Of a DNA stretch of 64,000 bases, positions 11,837-22,849 are shown in pieces. Numbering within the stretch: position 1 is the first letter of the stretch; the number at the start of each line of letters is the position of its first letter. Source of the DNA: Desmodus rotundus (Eukaryota > Chordata > Mammalia > Chiroptera > Phyllostomidae); contig NC_071388.1 of the NCBI RefSeq assembly GCF_022682495.2, forward strand, positions 27,326,139 through 27,390,138, in the 5' to 3' direction. The notes under the pieces are model-generated. The model had not been told where the DNA came from, ran no database searches, and worked only from the letters and a program-made list of their open reading frames with translations. A program made the translations under genes and the position numbers.

Positions 11837-11886
11837 GAGATAACTGTACTTGAACAACAATAACTCGAGATAACTGTACTTGAACA
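11837..11886 (+). repeat. 20-bp tandem-type duplication at the L1 3' terminus
   Basis: GAGATAACTGTACTTGAACA occurs at 11837-11856 and again, identically, at 11867-11886, separated by ten bases. The unit spans the last transcribed bases of the L1 family, so the element appears to have copied its own terminus twice before the tail. Confidence 0.9.
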
Positions 11887-11904
11887 GAACATAAGCTGAA
11901 CACT

Positions 11905-12599
11905 AATGGAATATATTAGCTAGTTGAGTGAAAAATATGAGGTAAGGTGGATTTGGAGGTTGTTTTATTTCAGCAGGTAAAATATATCATCATTTTTTGT
12001 TTGCTTCCATTTCTCTATTTTACTATAGGCTACTCCACCAGAAGGACTGACTTTCCGCTGATTACAAGCTATCTGCCTAGAGTTCCCAGATCTTCATTAT
12101 TCTGTAACTAACCGGAGGATAAGATTCCCAGATGAAACACAGAACACCCACTTAAATTTGAATTTCTGATAGACAGCCTTTTCTTAAGTATAAGAAGGCC
12201 CTATGCAAAATTGTTTACTGTTTATCTAAAATTCAAATTTAACTAATCCTTTATTTTATGTGCTAAATCTGGAAATCTTACTGAAGGAGACAAAATAAGT
12301 TTGCTTTTGAAAACTTAATAAAATGATAAAGTGTTTTTTCAGGGGTTTCTATAAAATATCTTCTCATGTCTTATTTTTTTCTTCTTTTGTCACGTGCCCA
12401 CACCTGAAGGGATAATGAGCGTGCGGGGATGAGCTTTCACGGTTTCTGTTTAGCTTGAGCTGCAGGTTGCAATTAGCTTCTGGAGAAGCATAACCTGATA
12501 ATGTGGATTGTTACGAATAGTACTAACTAGCTATTGAGGAAGCAAGAACAAGAGTTATACATCAAAATATAATGCAGAGTGAACATAGTGTAGTTTTAA
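11905..12599. other. Unassigned sequence
   Basis: AT-rich sequence with no repeat, RNA gene or credible coding frame that I can recognise. Confidence 0.4.
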
Positions 12600-12805
12600 A
12601 TAATATACAGTTTAAAGCCACACACACCTTCTGCGTGTGGATCTTCTATGTATGAGCTATATAACCTTGGAAACATTGCCGAATCTCTCAGTGTATCAAT
12701 AACTTCATTTTGGAAATTTACATTATAATATATCTATATTTCATAAGAGTTCCTGTTTAATGTATATATATATAAAGTACTTAAACAATCATTGGCATAT
12801 AAAAA
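12600..12805 (+). repeat. MIR SINE remnant
   Basis: Carries the MIR order of landmarks in sense orientation: a GTGTGGATC-like left part, a decayed TATAACCTTGG core, then CTCTCAGTGTATCAATAACTT and TTTGGAAATTTACA (the 'cctcagtttcctcatctgtaaa' equivalent), ending near a CATTGGCATATA equivalent of the terminal 'tggcacata'. It is highly diverged, as expected for an ancient mammalian SINE. Confidence 0.65.
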
Positions 12806-13139
12806 ACCCTTGTCTTATAATAAACAGCATGAGAATAACACACTTCTGAATGATCCACTGAAAAACTTACAAATGAGTTATCATTAATTCATAAATGTCC
12901 TAATTTTGAAATTGTTGAAGAGTACCCTTACAACTTATTCTATAAGGCTTCTTCTGAGCATCTTCCTGGAAGAAAATGTATTGCAGCTGTGGATGTTAAT
13001 TTAGGACCTTATTGCAATTTAGCTAGTACTAAATAGTGTAATTTTTATTGTAGGAAGAACAATTCACATAAGACCTACCCACTTAATAAATTTTGTGCAC
13101 AATATTGTATTGTTAATGATAGACAGTGTCACAGGGCAG

Positions 13140-14090
13140 GTCTCTAAACCTTCTTTATCTTTCATGATGAAAACTTTATACCTCTTCCAATTTCCCTCTC
13201 CCACAACCCTCCGGCAGCTGCCATTCTACTCTCTGCTTTTATCAGTTTGACTAATTTAGATACTGCACATAAGTGAAATCATGTAGAATTTGTCCTTACA
13301 ATGTCCTCTAGGTTCTTTTGGGTCGGTGTGTCCTGCGGTGGGTTTGTTTCATTCCTATCCATGGACATTCAGTTGCATCTGATATCTGTGACTTGATTGC
13401 CTTGGATCTCATTTATTTTATATTAATTTGGGTTAGTATTCTTTATTAGTAATCATTTCTGATCCCTTACCATTCCTTTTTTGGCTTTTATTTTTTAGTG
13501 TTCTTATGTGACTGGCTTATTCACTTAGCATAATATCCTCCAGATTTATTCATTTTACACATATGAAGTAATCTTCTTTTTAAAAGTTGAACAATACTCT
13601 TGCTGTTTAAATATGCCATATTTTCTAATTCTATTCATCCATTGATGGACATTTATGTTATTTCTGTATCTTGGCTATTATGAATAATGCTACAGTGAAC
13701 ATACAAATTTAGGTAACTCTTTGCAATCCTGATTTCAGTTCTTTTAGATATATACCCAGAGGTTGGATTTCAGGGTCACATGGTAGTTCTACTTTTAATT
13801 TTTCAGGAACCACCATGTCTTCCATAGTAGCTGTACCATTTTCTATTTTCACTAAGAGTGTAAAAGTGTTACAGTTTTTCCACATCCTTGTCAACTCTTA
13901 TTAAAATAGTATAGTTTTGGCATAAAGACAGACATATAGACCAAAAGAACAGAATAGTGACGCCACAAAGGTGTTAAGAATACACAATGGGGAAAGGATA
14001 CTTATATTGATATCAAGAAATGGTGCTGAGAAAACTGGACATCTACAGTACCTGAAAAAGAATGAAATGGATCCTGCCTTCACCGTATAC
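13140..14090 (-). mobile_element. Older L1 with 5' inversion, reverse orientation
   Basis: From 13140 to about 13895 the minus strand is L1: 3' UTR, then ORF2 C-terminal code at the right. From about 13905 to 14090 the sequence flips and reads as the preceding ORF2 region on the plus strand, with TTTGGCATAAAGACAGACAT, then an AACAGAATAG tract and GCTGAGAAAACTGGACA. In consensus the latter lies just upstream of the former, so this is a second twin-primed L1, opposite in orientation to the one at 10286. A stretch at about 13298-13500 interrupts the 3' UTR text and may be a later local rearrangement. No target-site duplication was resolved. Confidence 0.8.
13709..13894 (-). pseudogene. L1 ORF2p fragment
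   Basis: The 61-residue reverse frame contains TLLVKIENGTATMED, then a KLKVELPCDP block and GIYLKELKSG. These follow the order of ORF2p between the zinc-knuckle-like region and the C-terminus. It is the coding part of the 13140-14090 element and is bounded by stops. The inverted half begins just to its right. Confidence 0.85.
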
Positions 14091-14569
14091 ATTCTACATG
14101 TGGATTCCTTTCTGAGTTGTCTTCAACCATCATTTCAAGCGAATTTCACCTTTCTAACTCTAGCACATTCATAGAGGTCTTCTTGGCTCCCAGTTTGGTT
14201 ACTTCGATTGACTCCAAGGAACATGTGGAGATTTAAGGAGAGTGAAGGATATTCCCTAATGCCGGCTAATCCCTCTTGCCAAATACCACTAATTTCCCTT
14301 CTTTTCCTTACTGGAAGCCACTGAGTTAGAAAAGAGCATTGTGCAGAATGTCTCTTTCCTAAATTTTAGATATGAAATGTCTAAAGATGTGTAAAACATT
14401 TTTAATTCTAGGCTTGAAATCTTTGCAAGTCAGATTAAGATATACATCCAGATTATTGCTTTTATATCAGTGACTTTCCCCCATAAGAATCCTTAGGACC
14501 AATAAAGGTATTTCCTTCTATCATTTTACTACCCGGTTGGAACTCCTTTAGGTTAAAATCTATGATTGG

Positions 14570-14773
14570 GCTCTGGCTGGTGTGGCTCAGTGGATTGAAC
14601 TGTGGCCAGCAAACCAAAGGGTCGCTGGTTCAATTTAGTCAGGGCACATGCTTGGGTTGCGAGCCAGGTCCCCAGTAGGGGACATGAAAGGCAACCACAC
14701 ACTGATGTTTCTGTCCCTCTCTCCCTCCCTTCCCCTGTGTCTACAAATAAATAAATAAAATCTTTAAAATAAT
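14570..14773 (+). mobile_element. VES-type SINE, short form, perfect target-site duplication
   Basis: Sense orientation: tRNA-derived head (CTCTGGCTGGTGTGGCTCAG), a B-box-like GGTTCAATTTAG, the GGGTTGCGAGCCAGG segment, a CT-rich stretch and an AAATAAATAAATAAA tail. An 11-bp perfect duplication (TCTATGATTGG) lies at 14559-14569 and 14774-14784. Confidence 0.95.
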
Positions 14774-14885
14774 TCTATGATTGGATCATTAAGGCCTAGC
14801 TCTTGATACAATAAATTCAAAGCATAAAGGATATAAAAATATTTTACTTTTATAAAGCTTTATATTAAAAAGCTAAGTAATTTTT

Positions 14886-14909
14886 TATACATCTCCAAAG
14901 AGATGTATA
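14886..14909. repeat. Perfect 10-bp-arm inverted repeat
   Basis: TATACATCTC at 14886-14895 is the exact reverse complement of 14900-14909, with a four-base loop CAAA. It is AT-rich and stands in AT-rich sequence, so chance is possible. Confidence 0.85.
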
Positions 14910-14959
14910 ATTAATAAATTCTTTTGCTTATTTAAAAATATGAAAGGGGTTCCCCCTCT

Positions 14960-15042
14960 CTATATATGTATATATGTATATACATGTATATACACATATA
15001 TATTCACATGCATACATATATATTCATGTGTGTATATATTAA
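14960..15042. repeat. Degenerate (TA)n/(CATA)n simple repeat
   Basis: Alternating purine-pyrimidine tract of TATATG, TATACA and CATACA units. Confidence 0.85.
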
Positions 15043-16796
15043 GATATTTACTCTGGTACATAAATATATAGTCAGAGCAGAATTCTTAGCTGTTACATAT
15101 TTGTTCATTTATTTATTTTTAAAGGGACATGGTCACATTTAAAGGTAAATGTGATAAATATGCTAACAAAAAGGTGAGGAAAAGTTCTGAAAGCTTGTTA
15201 GTAGCAAGTAAATGAAAATAATCTTAAGGTCAAGTTTCCCTCACACAACAACCCCTAATGATCACTTTGATGGGCTTTAGAAGAATGATTATTTTTGGAG
15301 AAAATTTGCAAAGTTTTGATTTTATCTCAAAGTACTTGAAAAAATGTTTTACAAATTCTGTTCTAAATTGTTTAATCTCATAAAATTCTTGCCAAGGAAT
15401 AAGTTGAGGAAGTAGGTATGGGGTGTCCATGTTTTGTGCTTGTATCTGAAAGATGGTCCAGATTAGAAAAATGAATGAGAAGTTTAGTATTATAAGAGGG
15501 GAAAAAAACTTAGCTACCAACTCTGTCAAATATTAGAAAATGTTGTAAAATTTTATTACCACAGTAGATTTTTACTTTTGGTTTTTGCATGAGAAGATCT
15601 CTTTTCAAGTACTATCTCTGCCTTTTATTATCAGAGACTTGTCGCATATTCTTTCTGAATCTTAATACCTGCATCTTAATACCCAGATAGACAAGTATGA
15701 GATCTATGTAAACAATGTTTTATATTTGGAATATAATGTGTTCATGTGTTTTAATAATAAGGGTACACTTATCTGGAGAAAATCTGCTGTTTGTGAGTGT
15801 ACAGAACTCTGTAGAGGTACAAAGTGTTAGCCATTTTTGTTAATTGCTAAATAAATAGGTAATGTTCTCTATTACATGAAATAAAGAGAATATAAAATAT
15901 AAATGATATGACATTTATCCAGATTAGAATACAAAAATATGATTATTTTATGTAGCATATTAAACCAGCTCATTTTTCTTACAGTAGAATTGAATTTTAA
16001 CAAAATTGGTTATATTGAGTATTTATGACATAGAGTGTATTAAAAGTGATGACATTTAAATAGTTTTCCAAACTTGAAAATAATTTTAAAAAGAAAATAT
16101 AAAGGTATAGCTTCTTTTTATACTAGATAAAGCAAGGACACATTATCACAGTTTTCCTTCAGAGTGATGTAAATGACTATGCCTTATATTTAATTTTTGT
16201 CACTAGATGGCATGCTATATGTAAAAATAATGTATTAAATTATAGTGAGAGTATTATAGTGAGAGTAATTAAATTAATGGCAGATAAACACCAGTATGTA
16301 AATTGCCAGAAAATACCATGAATTCAAGTAAAAATAATGATGAAACTATTAAAATGTATTATTTAAGACCTTATTTCAAGGTAATTTTTGTCACAACAAT
16401 TTAATGCTAATCAGATGGAAAATAATCAAATTTTCATTTTAATCACAAATATGGGTATAATGTACAAATATCATTACATTTCACTATAGAGTAAACTTAG
16501 AAGATTGTCACACTAAAATAAAAATGAAATTAATGAAAGTAACATTTTAAAAAAAATTCCCAGTTTAAGAAGGATGGAAATATATATTTGCAGATATAGC
16601 AAACACCCAAATCACTTCAGTCAGTTGTTTAGTTTTAAAGCTGATAAAAGATACATTTTTAAATCTAATTTACTCTAACCTATATTAAGTTTGCTGACAC
16701 TGACATAAGAAAGAGGCAAGAGCTAGCATTTTGACTATTTATTGCTATATACATATTACTCTAAACACTAAGTTTTAAAACAAGTTTATTTGCTGT
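15043..16796. other. Unassigned AT-rich sequence
   Basis: No recognised transposon or gene. A 14-bp unit, ATTATAGTGAGAGT, is exactly duplicated in tandem at 16239-16266. The reverse frame at 15230-15529 has no family motif. Confidence 0.4.
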
Positions 16797-17289
16797 TGAT
16801 TTTTTTTAATTATATTTTATTGTTTATGCTGTTACAGTTGCCCCAATTTTGCCCCATTGTCCCCTCCAATCAGCCCACCCTCCTTCTCCCTCAGGCAAAT
16901 CCCTCACCATTGTCCATGTCCATGAGGGATGCATACATGTTCTTTGGCTATTCTATTCCCTATGCTGTACATTATATCCCCATGGTTATTCTATAACTAC
17001 CAATTTATACTTCTTAATCCCTTTACCTTTTCATGCATCCCCCAAACTCCCTCCCATCAAAATATTCTCTGAATCTATGATTCTGTTTCTGTTCTGCTTG
17101 TTTATTTATTTTGTTTTTAGATTCAATTGTTAAAAGATATGTATATAGTGCCATTTTATTGTTATAGTTTTGATCTTCTTCTTAAAGACTGTTTAATATT
17201 TCATATAATACTGGTTGAGTGGTGATGAACTCCTTCAGCTTTTTCTTGTATGGGAAGCTCTTTATCCTTCCTTTGATTATAAATGATAG

Positions 17290-17594
17290 CTTTGCTGTGT
17301 AGAATAATCTTGCTTGTAGCTCCTAACTTTTCATCACTTTGAATATTTCTTGCCAATTCCTTTTAGCCTGCAAAGTTTCTTTTGATAAATCATCTGACAG
17401 TCTTATGGGAGCTCCACTGTATGTAACTAAGTGCTTTTCTTCTGCTGCTTTTAAGATTCTCTCTTGTATTTAACCTTGGCATTTTAATTATGATGTGTCT
17501 TGGTGCAGGCCTCTTTGGGTCCATCTTGTTTTGGAGTCTCTGCACTTCCTGGACTTGTATGTCTATTTCCTTCATCAAGTTAGTGAAGTAAGGA
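17290..17594 (-). pseudogene. ORF1p C-terminal half of the HAL1-type element
   Basis: Read on the minus strand it contains KEIDIQVQEVQ, then MDPKRPAPRHIIIKMP, which matches the RNA-recognition-motif region of L1 ORF1p around its conserved RHIII/RHIIV stretch, then a REN..SSRRKALSYI block matching the AAREK region. ORF1p is an RNA-binding trimer that packages L1 RNA. This copy is broken by substitutions and stops, and its N-terminal half lies beyond the insertion at 17595-18831. Confidence 0.85.
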
Positions 17595-18831
17595 ATCATT
17601 GGGATAGTATGAATACCTCCTTTTGCTCACTGAAGGAAAGGAATAAAATAATCAGTTTTCCTGTTTTTGAATCAAGTTGAAATTTTTGTATTTTTCTTCT
17701 ATATGCTACCACCTTCTCCTTTTATTTTTGACTTTTCTTTCACTTGCCAAAAAGTGATATTGAAATTTTTGGAACCCTTTATTTCCCAATTCTCTGCCCA
17801 CATCTATTTTAGATTACTTTCTAGTTCCTCTTGTGTTCTCTGTAATGACAAGCCATGGTTCTCATGGATTATGTAATTTTATAATTATGTGTCATGGGGG
17901 ACTGATTTTGAGTGGAATGGAGGAATGATGAAATAATCTGGAGTTTTTCTGTATTTGTATTTTGTCCAACATTTTTTGATGTTGTATATGCTGTATAAGT
18001 AAATGTATTCACATTTTAATCTACGTTGATTGTACTTGGTCACATAATAATATGATCATGAATTAATGGAGTGCCTTTTAAGTGGCATGCACTATTTTAA
18101 GGATGGAGAAATCAAATGTACTCCCTCCTCTCATATTAGCTCATTGTTTTTAAATCCAGAGACCACTTATCATATCATGTTATAATAATGCATCCAAGGT
18201 AGAATGAAGCATCGTATGTTATGAGAAAATATAAGGTAGAGCAACTTACCCCAGTCTAGGGCACAAAGACATTTTCCTTGAGGAAATTGCACTATTTCTG
18301 TAACAGCTTCAATTTATGTAATACCTTATGGTTGACAAAATATATTCTCATTTGGTCACTTGAAAATGTTTGTACCATAGAGATTATTCATTGCTATTGC
18401 TGTTTTATACTAGAGAAAGCAGGTGTATAACAGTTCATGTGACTAGTTTAAAGTCATACAGAGGATAAGGCAATGAGACTTGAGCCTAGACTTTCTGGCT
18501 GGGAGTAAGGAATTCTTTTATTATGTCAAATTTAGAAACCATGCTCTCTTGACTTTTTCAGAGTCCCTTCCCTCTCAGAGGTTTTGGAGTCTTTTACCTA
18601 AAAAAAAAAAAAATAAAAAAAAATTGAACAAAAATAGTCTACATCTGTAACTCACATTTTCACCAGAGGTACTGCCGCTAAGTTCTTCTTTAGCACTGCT
18701 AACAGATACACTCTAAAGACTGTGCCACTTCCACCCATTTTTCATTCATTTGCTTGGGACTTACTTTAACATTACTTTTCTTTATATGGACCTCAACAAA
18801 ACAGATGTTCTGTTCTGAAAAAAAAAAAAAA
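17595..18831 (+). mobile_element. 1.24-kb poly(A)-ended insertion within ORF1 (candidate retrocopy)
   Basis: The ORF1 text of the surrounding element stops at 17594 and resumes at 18832. The inserted block ends in 14 consecutive A residues (18818-18831) and is flanked by imperfect repeats: GTTAGTGAAGTAAGGA at 17579-17594 and GTTAAGGAAGATTT from 18832. This is the structure of a plus-strand L1-mediated insertion, such as a processed retrocopy of a transcript 3' end or a 3' transduction. It carries a reverse-strand MIR at about 18330-18540 and an A-rich run at 18601-18623. I see no coding frame of note and cannot name the source. No AATAAA lies within 40 bases of the terminal A-run, which weakens the mRNA reading. 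Confidence 0.68.
18330..18540 (-). repeat. MIR SINE remnant inside the insertion
   Basis: In antisense orientation it shows TTTTATACTAGAGAAAGCAG (the 'cagatgaggaaactgaggc' equivalent), then AGTTTAAAGTCATACAGAGG (the 'aggtcacacagc' equivalent), GAGCCTAGACTTTCTGGCTG and so on, in MIR order. It is too old to have arrived after a young insertion, so it was probably carried in with the parent sequence. Confidence 0.6.
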
Positions 18832-19171
18832 GTTAAGGAAGATTTCTGTCATTATTTTTTTCAAATAGGTTTCCAATTTCTTGCTCTCTCTTCTCCTTCT
18901 GGCACCCCCATGATTCGAATGTTGGTATACTTGAACTTGCCCCAGGCACTCTTTACACTATCCTCCTTTTTTTGGATTCTTTTTCCTTGTTGCTGTTCTG
19001 ATTTTATTTTATTTTATTTTTTGCTTCCGTGTTCCAAATTGCTGATTTGATTCTCCTCTTCATCTACTCCATTGTTGATTTCCTGTAAATTGTTCTTTAT
19101 TTCAGTTAGCGTACCTTCGTGTATGACTAGATCTTTTTTATGCTGTTGAAGTTCTCATTAAGTTCACTGAG

Positions 19172-19245
19172 TATCATTATAACCAGCATTTTGAACTCTG
19201 CATATGGTTATCATTATAACCAGTATTTTTAACTCTGTATCTGAT
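19172..19245 (-). repeat. 37-bp tandem duplication in ORF1 of the HAL1-type element
   Basis: TATCATTATAACCAGCATTT at 19172 begins a 37-bp unit that repeats from 19209 with a few substitutions. It lies in the part of ORF1 that encodes the coiled coil in L1. Because 37 is not a multiple of three, it would have shifted the frame. Confidence 0.75.
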
Positions 19246-22200
19246 TGCTTGTCTCCATTTTGTTTGTTTCTTATTCTGGAGTTTTAATCTGTTCTTTCAT
19301 TTTGGTCATGCTTCCTTACCTCCTCATTTTGGCAGCCTCCCTGTGTTCCTATATTTATTTCTATGTATTACATAGAACTGCTACATCTCCCAGGCTTGGT
19401 AGAGTGGCCTAGTGTAGTAGGTGTCATGTAGGGTTTCTTGTCACAGGCTCCCCTATTATCTAAGCTGGATACTCAAGGTATGGGCTGTGTACACATTCCA
19501 TTGTAGTTAAGCCTTGATTGCTGTTGGAACATCCAAGGTCAGCTGCTGCCTGTGTTCTCTCCAGGGTCACACAGTATAATCTATAAAGACATCCCCAGAT
19601 GGCTGTGACTTCTGCTGGGTTTGGAGGTGCCCAGGCAAGGCTAAGCTATGAACCAAGGATGGCTACTGCCAGTGGCAGGCCAGGGGCAACTTATCGAGAG
19701 GTACAGGGGCTTGCTGAAGCAAGATGCTGCTTGTTTGAGAGAATTTAGGAAAATCTGAAGCATGGGCCAAGTCAACCCATTTATATGGAAAGAGCTTTGG
19801 GTTGGCAGGGCCTCGGGGAATCACGAGGGTGGGGCAAAAGGTGTCAGCCAGGATGGGATCTCAGATATGGCATCCACCTGCCAGGTCTGTGGCTCTGTGG
19901 GGAAAGGGCTTAAAAAAGGAACTACAGCCTTCACCAGTACTTCTTTCTGGGAGAAAATTGTCCCCAGCTCTGCCCTGATGTCGGACAATTCAGTTCCTCC
20001 CCATATGTGTCTGCTGCCTTTCAGTCTGCTTCCCCCATGCTGGAGCTCAGTGGGATTGAGTCTGAGTAAGTCTGAACAAGGTCCTTTTAAGAGGAACTGC
20101 CTGGGACTCCAGAAGTTTCTGTCTTCCACAGCCTTAATCCCCATTCTTTTTTTATAACCAGAAGTTATGGAGACATCTTCTGGCAACAGAACCCTGGGCA
20201 GAGGGCCTAGTGTGCGGCTGGGACTCCTCATTCCCAAGCTATCCCTCCTGTTTTTATCTACTACATGTGGGTATGGGACCAGCCCTTTCCACCCCATCCC
20301 TCCTGCCAGTCTTGATGTGGTTTCTTCTTTAAGTCTGTAATTGTAGGACTTCTATTCAGTTTGTTTTCTGATGGTTCTGAATGATAGTTTTCTCTAGTTT
20401 AGTTGTAATTTGATGTGGTTGTGCAAGATGTGAACAGTGTTTACCTACGCCACCATCTTGACTGGAAGTCCTTCTGATTTTTTTAATAGCTTTTTTTTTT
20501 TTTAGTAGGGTTCAGTGGGAACAGCTGGTCTCTGTTCTGTGTGTAGCAACTTCCCTGAGGCTAGTTGTATTGTAACCTAGCTGGTTGTTGGCTGGAAGTT
20601 CAGCTGGAACCTATCATTTGGGGCATAAACTCTTTTTCACATGGTTATGTGGGATTTTTTCCACTGCATGGTAAGCTAGATTTCAAGAGAAAAGTCACAG
20701 AACTTGACAGTCTTCTTAAAAGTCAGCTGAGTTATTGCAGAGTCACTTCCACTGAATTCTATTGAACAGTCGCAGATCTAGTCACACAGGTCACATTCAA
20801 GTGGGTAGCAAAGTAAACCACACATTTCTGTGAGGGAAATGACAAGGAGTTTATAATTCTCTTTAATCTGCAACTTTATATCCACTAGTCATAATATTTA
20901 CACAACTTTCACATGCAAAATGTTTGTCTTCCCTTTAAGGCAGAAGGGGTTTTCTCATTAGCTGTAGTGCTCAAATCTAGAATATTTTCATGTATATCAG
21001 TTGATGGTAAAGAGGTTGTTTTTTAGGTGTTGTTCCTACTGATCTACAAAACCATGAAATAAAATTAAAGGTGGTATGCTCTCCGGACACCCAAACAAGA
21101 CGACAGGTGTTGGGAGAGTGCCATGGACACTTGGCTGGTTTTCTCAGTCTGGGTCATACTCATGGATGGTTAATGGCTTTGAGGTCACTCTTCATTTTAA
21201 ACTGTATCTTTCCTTTTTAGTCCAGTGGATTTGCATTTTTAAAAAATATATATAATGGAAAGTTTACTTAGAAAGTTACAGTCATAGAGAAGTGAGCCAG
21301 CTGGGCTGTGTAGGATCAGGAAACTAGTTACAGGGGCAGAAGAAGGGACCTTGGAGCTTATGAGAAAGGCAAAGGTAACACAACTGGGGGACAGCGGGGG
21401 TTGGGGAGAGAGGAAGTGGCAGGCATGCTCCTTAGGGGAGAATGCTCCCTGGGTCCTTCTGCTTGAGGATTTTGAAGGCTGGTAGTTTAGAGGAGGGCCT
21501 AGAGAGGATCTCAATAGAATATTCATCAGCTTAATGCAGATTCACTAAAATGAGATTTAGTCCCCTGACTTCATCATCCCTGAGTGTGGTTGGCACCAAT
21601 GGCACCAATTGGATTTCTGTTATCTATCTCCCTGACCAGGGTGATTTGAGCTGTTTACCTTCTGGTTGGGGAGGAGAGTTTAAACCATTTATTCTTAAGT
21701 GTTCTTGTTAAGGAAGATAGGCTTTTCTGATTTACTAGATGGTTGTAAACTACTTTGCCTTTTAATGATCTGTCTCATTTTCCATGTTCCACTTGTCCTG
21801 GTTTACTAGCCTGTCTCATTACCTCCTCAGAGACTTCCATCCCTGAAATCTTTTAGGGATGATGTGGGAGGATGGACTGTTTCAATAACTGCTTCCTGCT
21901 GACAAGACCCATTGTCCCTGCCTATATAGGGTAAGAAAGCCTCTCCCTGCCTGATAATGGAGACAATGGAATGGGATCTGAGACTGGAACAGAGAGGCTG
22001 TTAGCTGATTCTTCCGAAGTAGGGATAGCCTGGAATCCCTGAAGCATCATCCTCTTGATATGGAATTGTTTTATCCAGAAGCAGAGTAGGTAGATTATTG
22101 CATACTTCATTGACTCAATTATGCAGTCCTAAAAATAAGTCAGTTCAGTGAAATTGTTAAGTCTCATTTCGGGATGCAGTGATGTAGATGGGCTTCCCAA

Positions 22201-22823
22201 AGTGAGACCTATATTGTGCAAACTAGCAATTAGATATTTTATAAGGGGTATGTCTATGAAAACAGAAGGAAAAAACAAAGGTTAATGGTCAGAGCAAATT
22301 ATAAACCAATTTCTGAGTCCGTAAGGCTGTCAGTCAAGACTTTTAGATGTAAGACTCAAAGTTTCTTTTGCTGTAATGAAAGCAAGCAGTGATAATCTGA
22401 TAAATCCTCCTCTGCGGTTTGAATAGTTCTGGTGATGTAAATTCTGCGTGGTTAAATAGCATCAGTAACTAAGATTGTTTGAGTATGAGCTGTTGCGATG
22501 ATTTCTTAAGGTTATGTAAAGTTTTTAAGCTGTAATCTGCAAATTATAAATATTTAAGCAGACTGAAAAGAAATTCGGGATTCACTTCACTCTGAGGGTG
22601 ACAAAATTATGAAGACAACTAACTGAATTAGAGTGTAATGTCTACAACTGTGTGTTGTGGATATTATTGAAACACAGTTTTTCTTCTTAAAGTTACCCTC
22701 ATTTTTATCAAAGAGCCAAATTAGGACCAATTTATTTGATGTATTAAATCCAGCTTCAGTTTCACCTGATTATCAGCATAAACAAAATAAGAATAGTAAT
22801 TGATGATAATGGCTTTCTTAAAT

Positions 22824-22849
22824 ATTCCTTATGGAATCTCATAAGGAAT
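22824..22849. repeat. Perfect 10-bp-arm hairpin
   Basis: ATTCCTTATG at 22824-22833 and its exact complement CATAAGGAAT at 22840-22849 enclose a six-base loop. It is not followed by a T-run, so it is not a terminator-like structure. Confidence 0.85.

Larger units (their letters stand above)
10286..11894 (+). mobile_element. L1 with 5' inversion (twin-priming structure)
   Basis: From about 10633 to 11894 the element reads forward as L1: ORF2 C-terminal region, stop, G-rich 3' UTR, and a short tail ending in TTGAACAACAATAA. From 10286 to about 10632 the preceding part of ORF2 lies in reverse orientation; on the minus strand it contains the ACAGACACATAGATCAATAG landmark and continues toward CTCTTCAACAAATGGCG. 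The two halves abut in consensus order once the first is flipped, the hallmark of twin priming. A 10-bp duplication, GCTAAACACT at 10276-10285 and GCTGAACACT at 11895-11904, brackets the whole structure. Stops and frameshifts make it inactive. Confidence 0.88.
16800..20472 (-). mobile_element. HAL1-type half-LINE, near full length, split by an insertion
   Basis: On the minus strand the element starts near 20472 with GACTTCCAGTCAAGATGGTG, the opening typical of L1-class 5' UTRs. A GC-richer 5' UTR runs to about 19350, then an ORF1-like coding region (about 19300 to 17290), then a 3' part with a C-rich strand, ending in T-rich DNA at 16800 (the A-tail). No ORF2 or reverse transcriptase lies between ORF1 and the 3' end, which fits HAL1 elements: L1 derivatives that keep ORF1 only and move with L1 machinery. 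Without the 1.24-kb insertion at 17595-18831 the element is about 2.4 kb, near the usual length of the family. TTTTTTTAAT strings at both edges may be the target-site duplication. Confidence 0.8.

Noticed and set aside
14570..14645. tRNA gene
   Set aside because: The tRNA-like A and B boxes are the head of a VES SINE; no cloverleaf with a proper anticodon arm.
19762..20297. Overlapping 131-codon forward and 158-codon reverse frames
   Set aside because: Both lie in the GC-rich 5' UTR of the HAL1-type element, which is noncoding.
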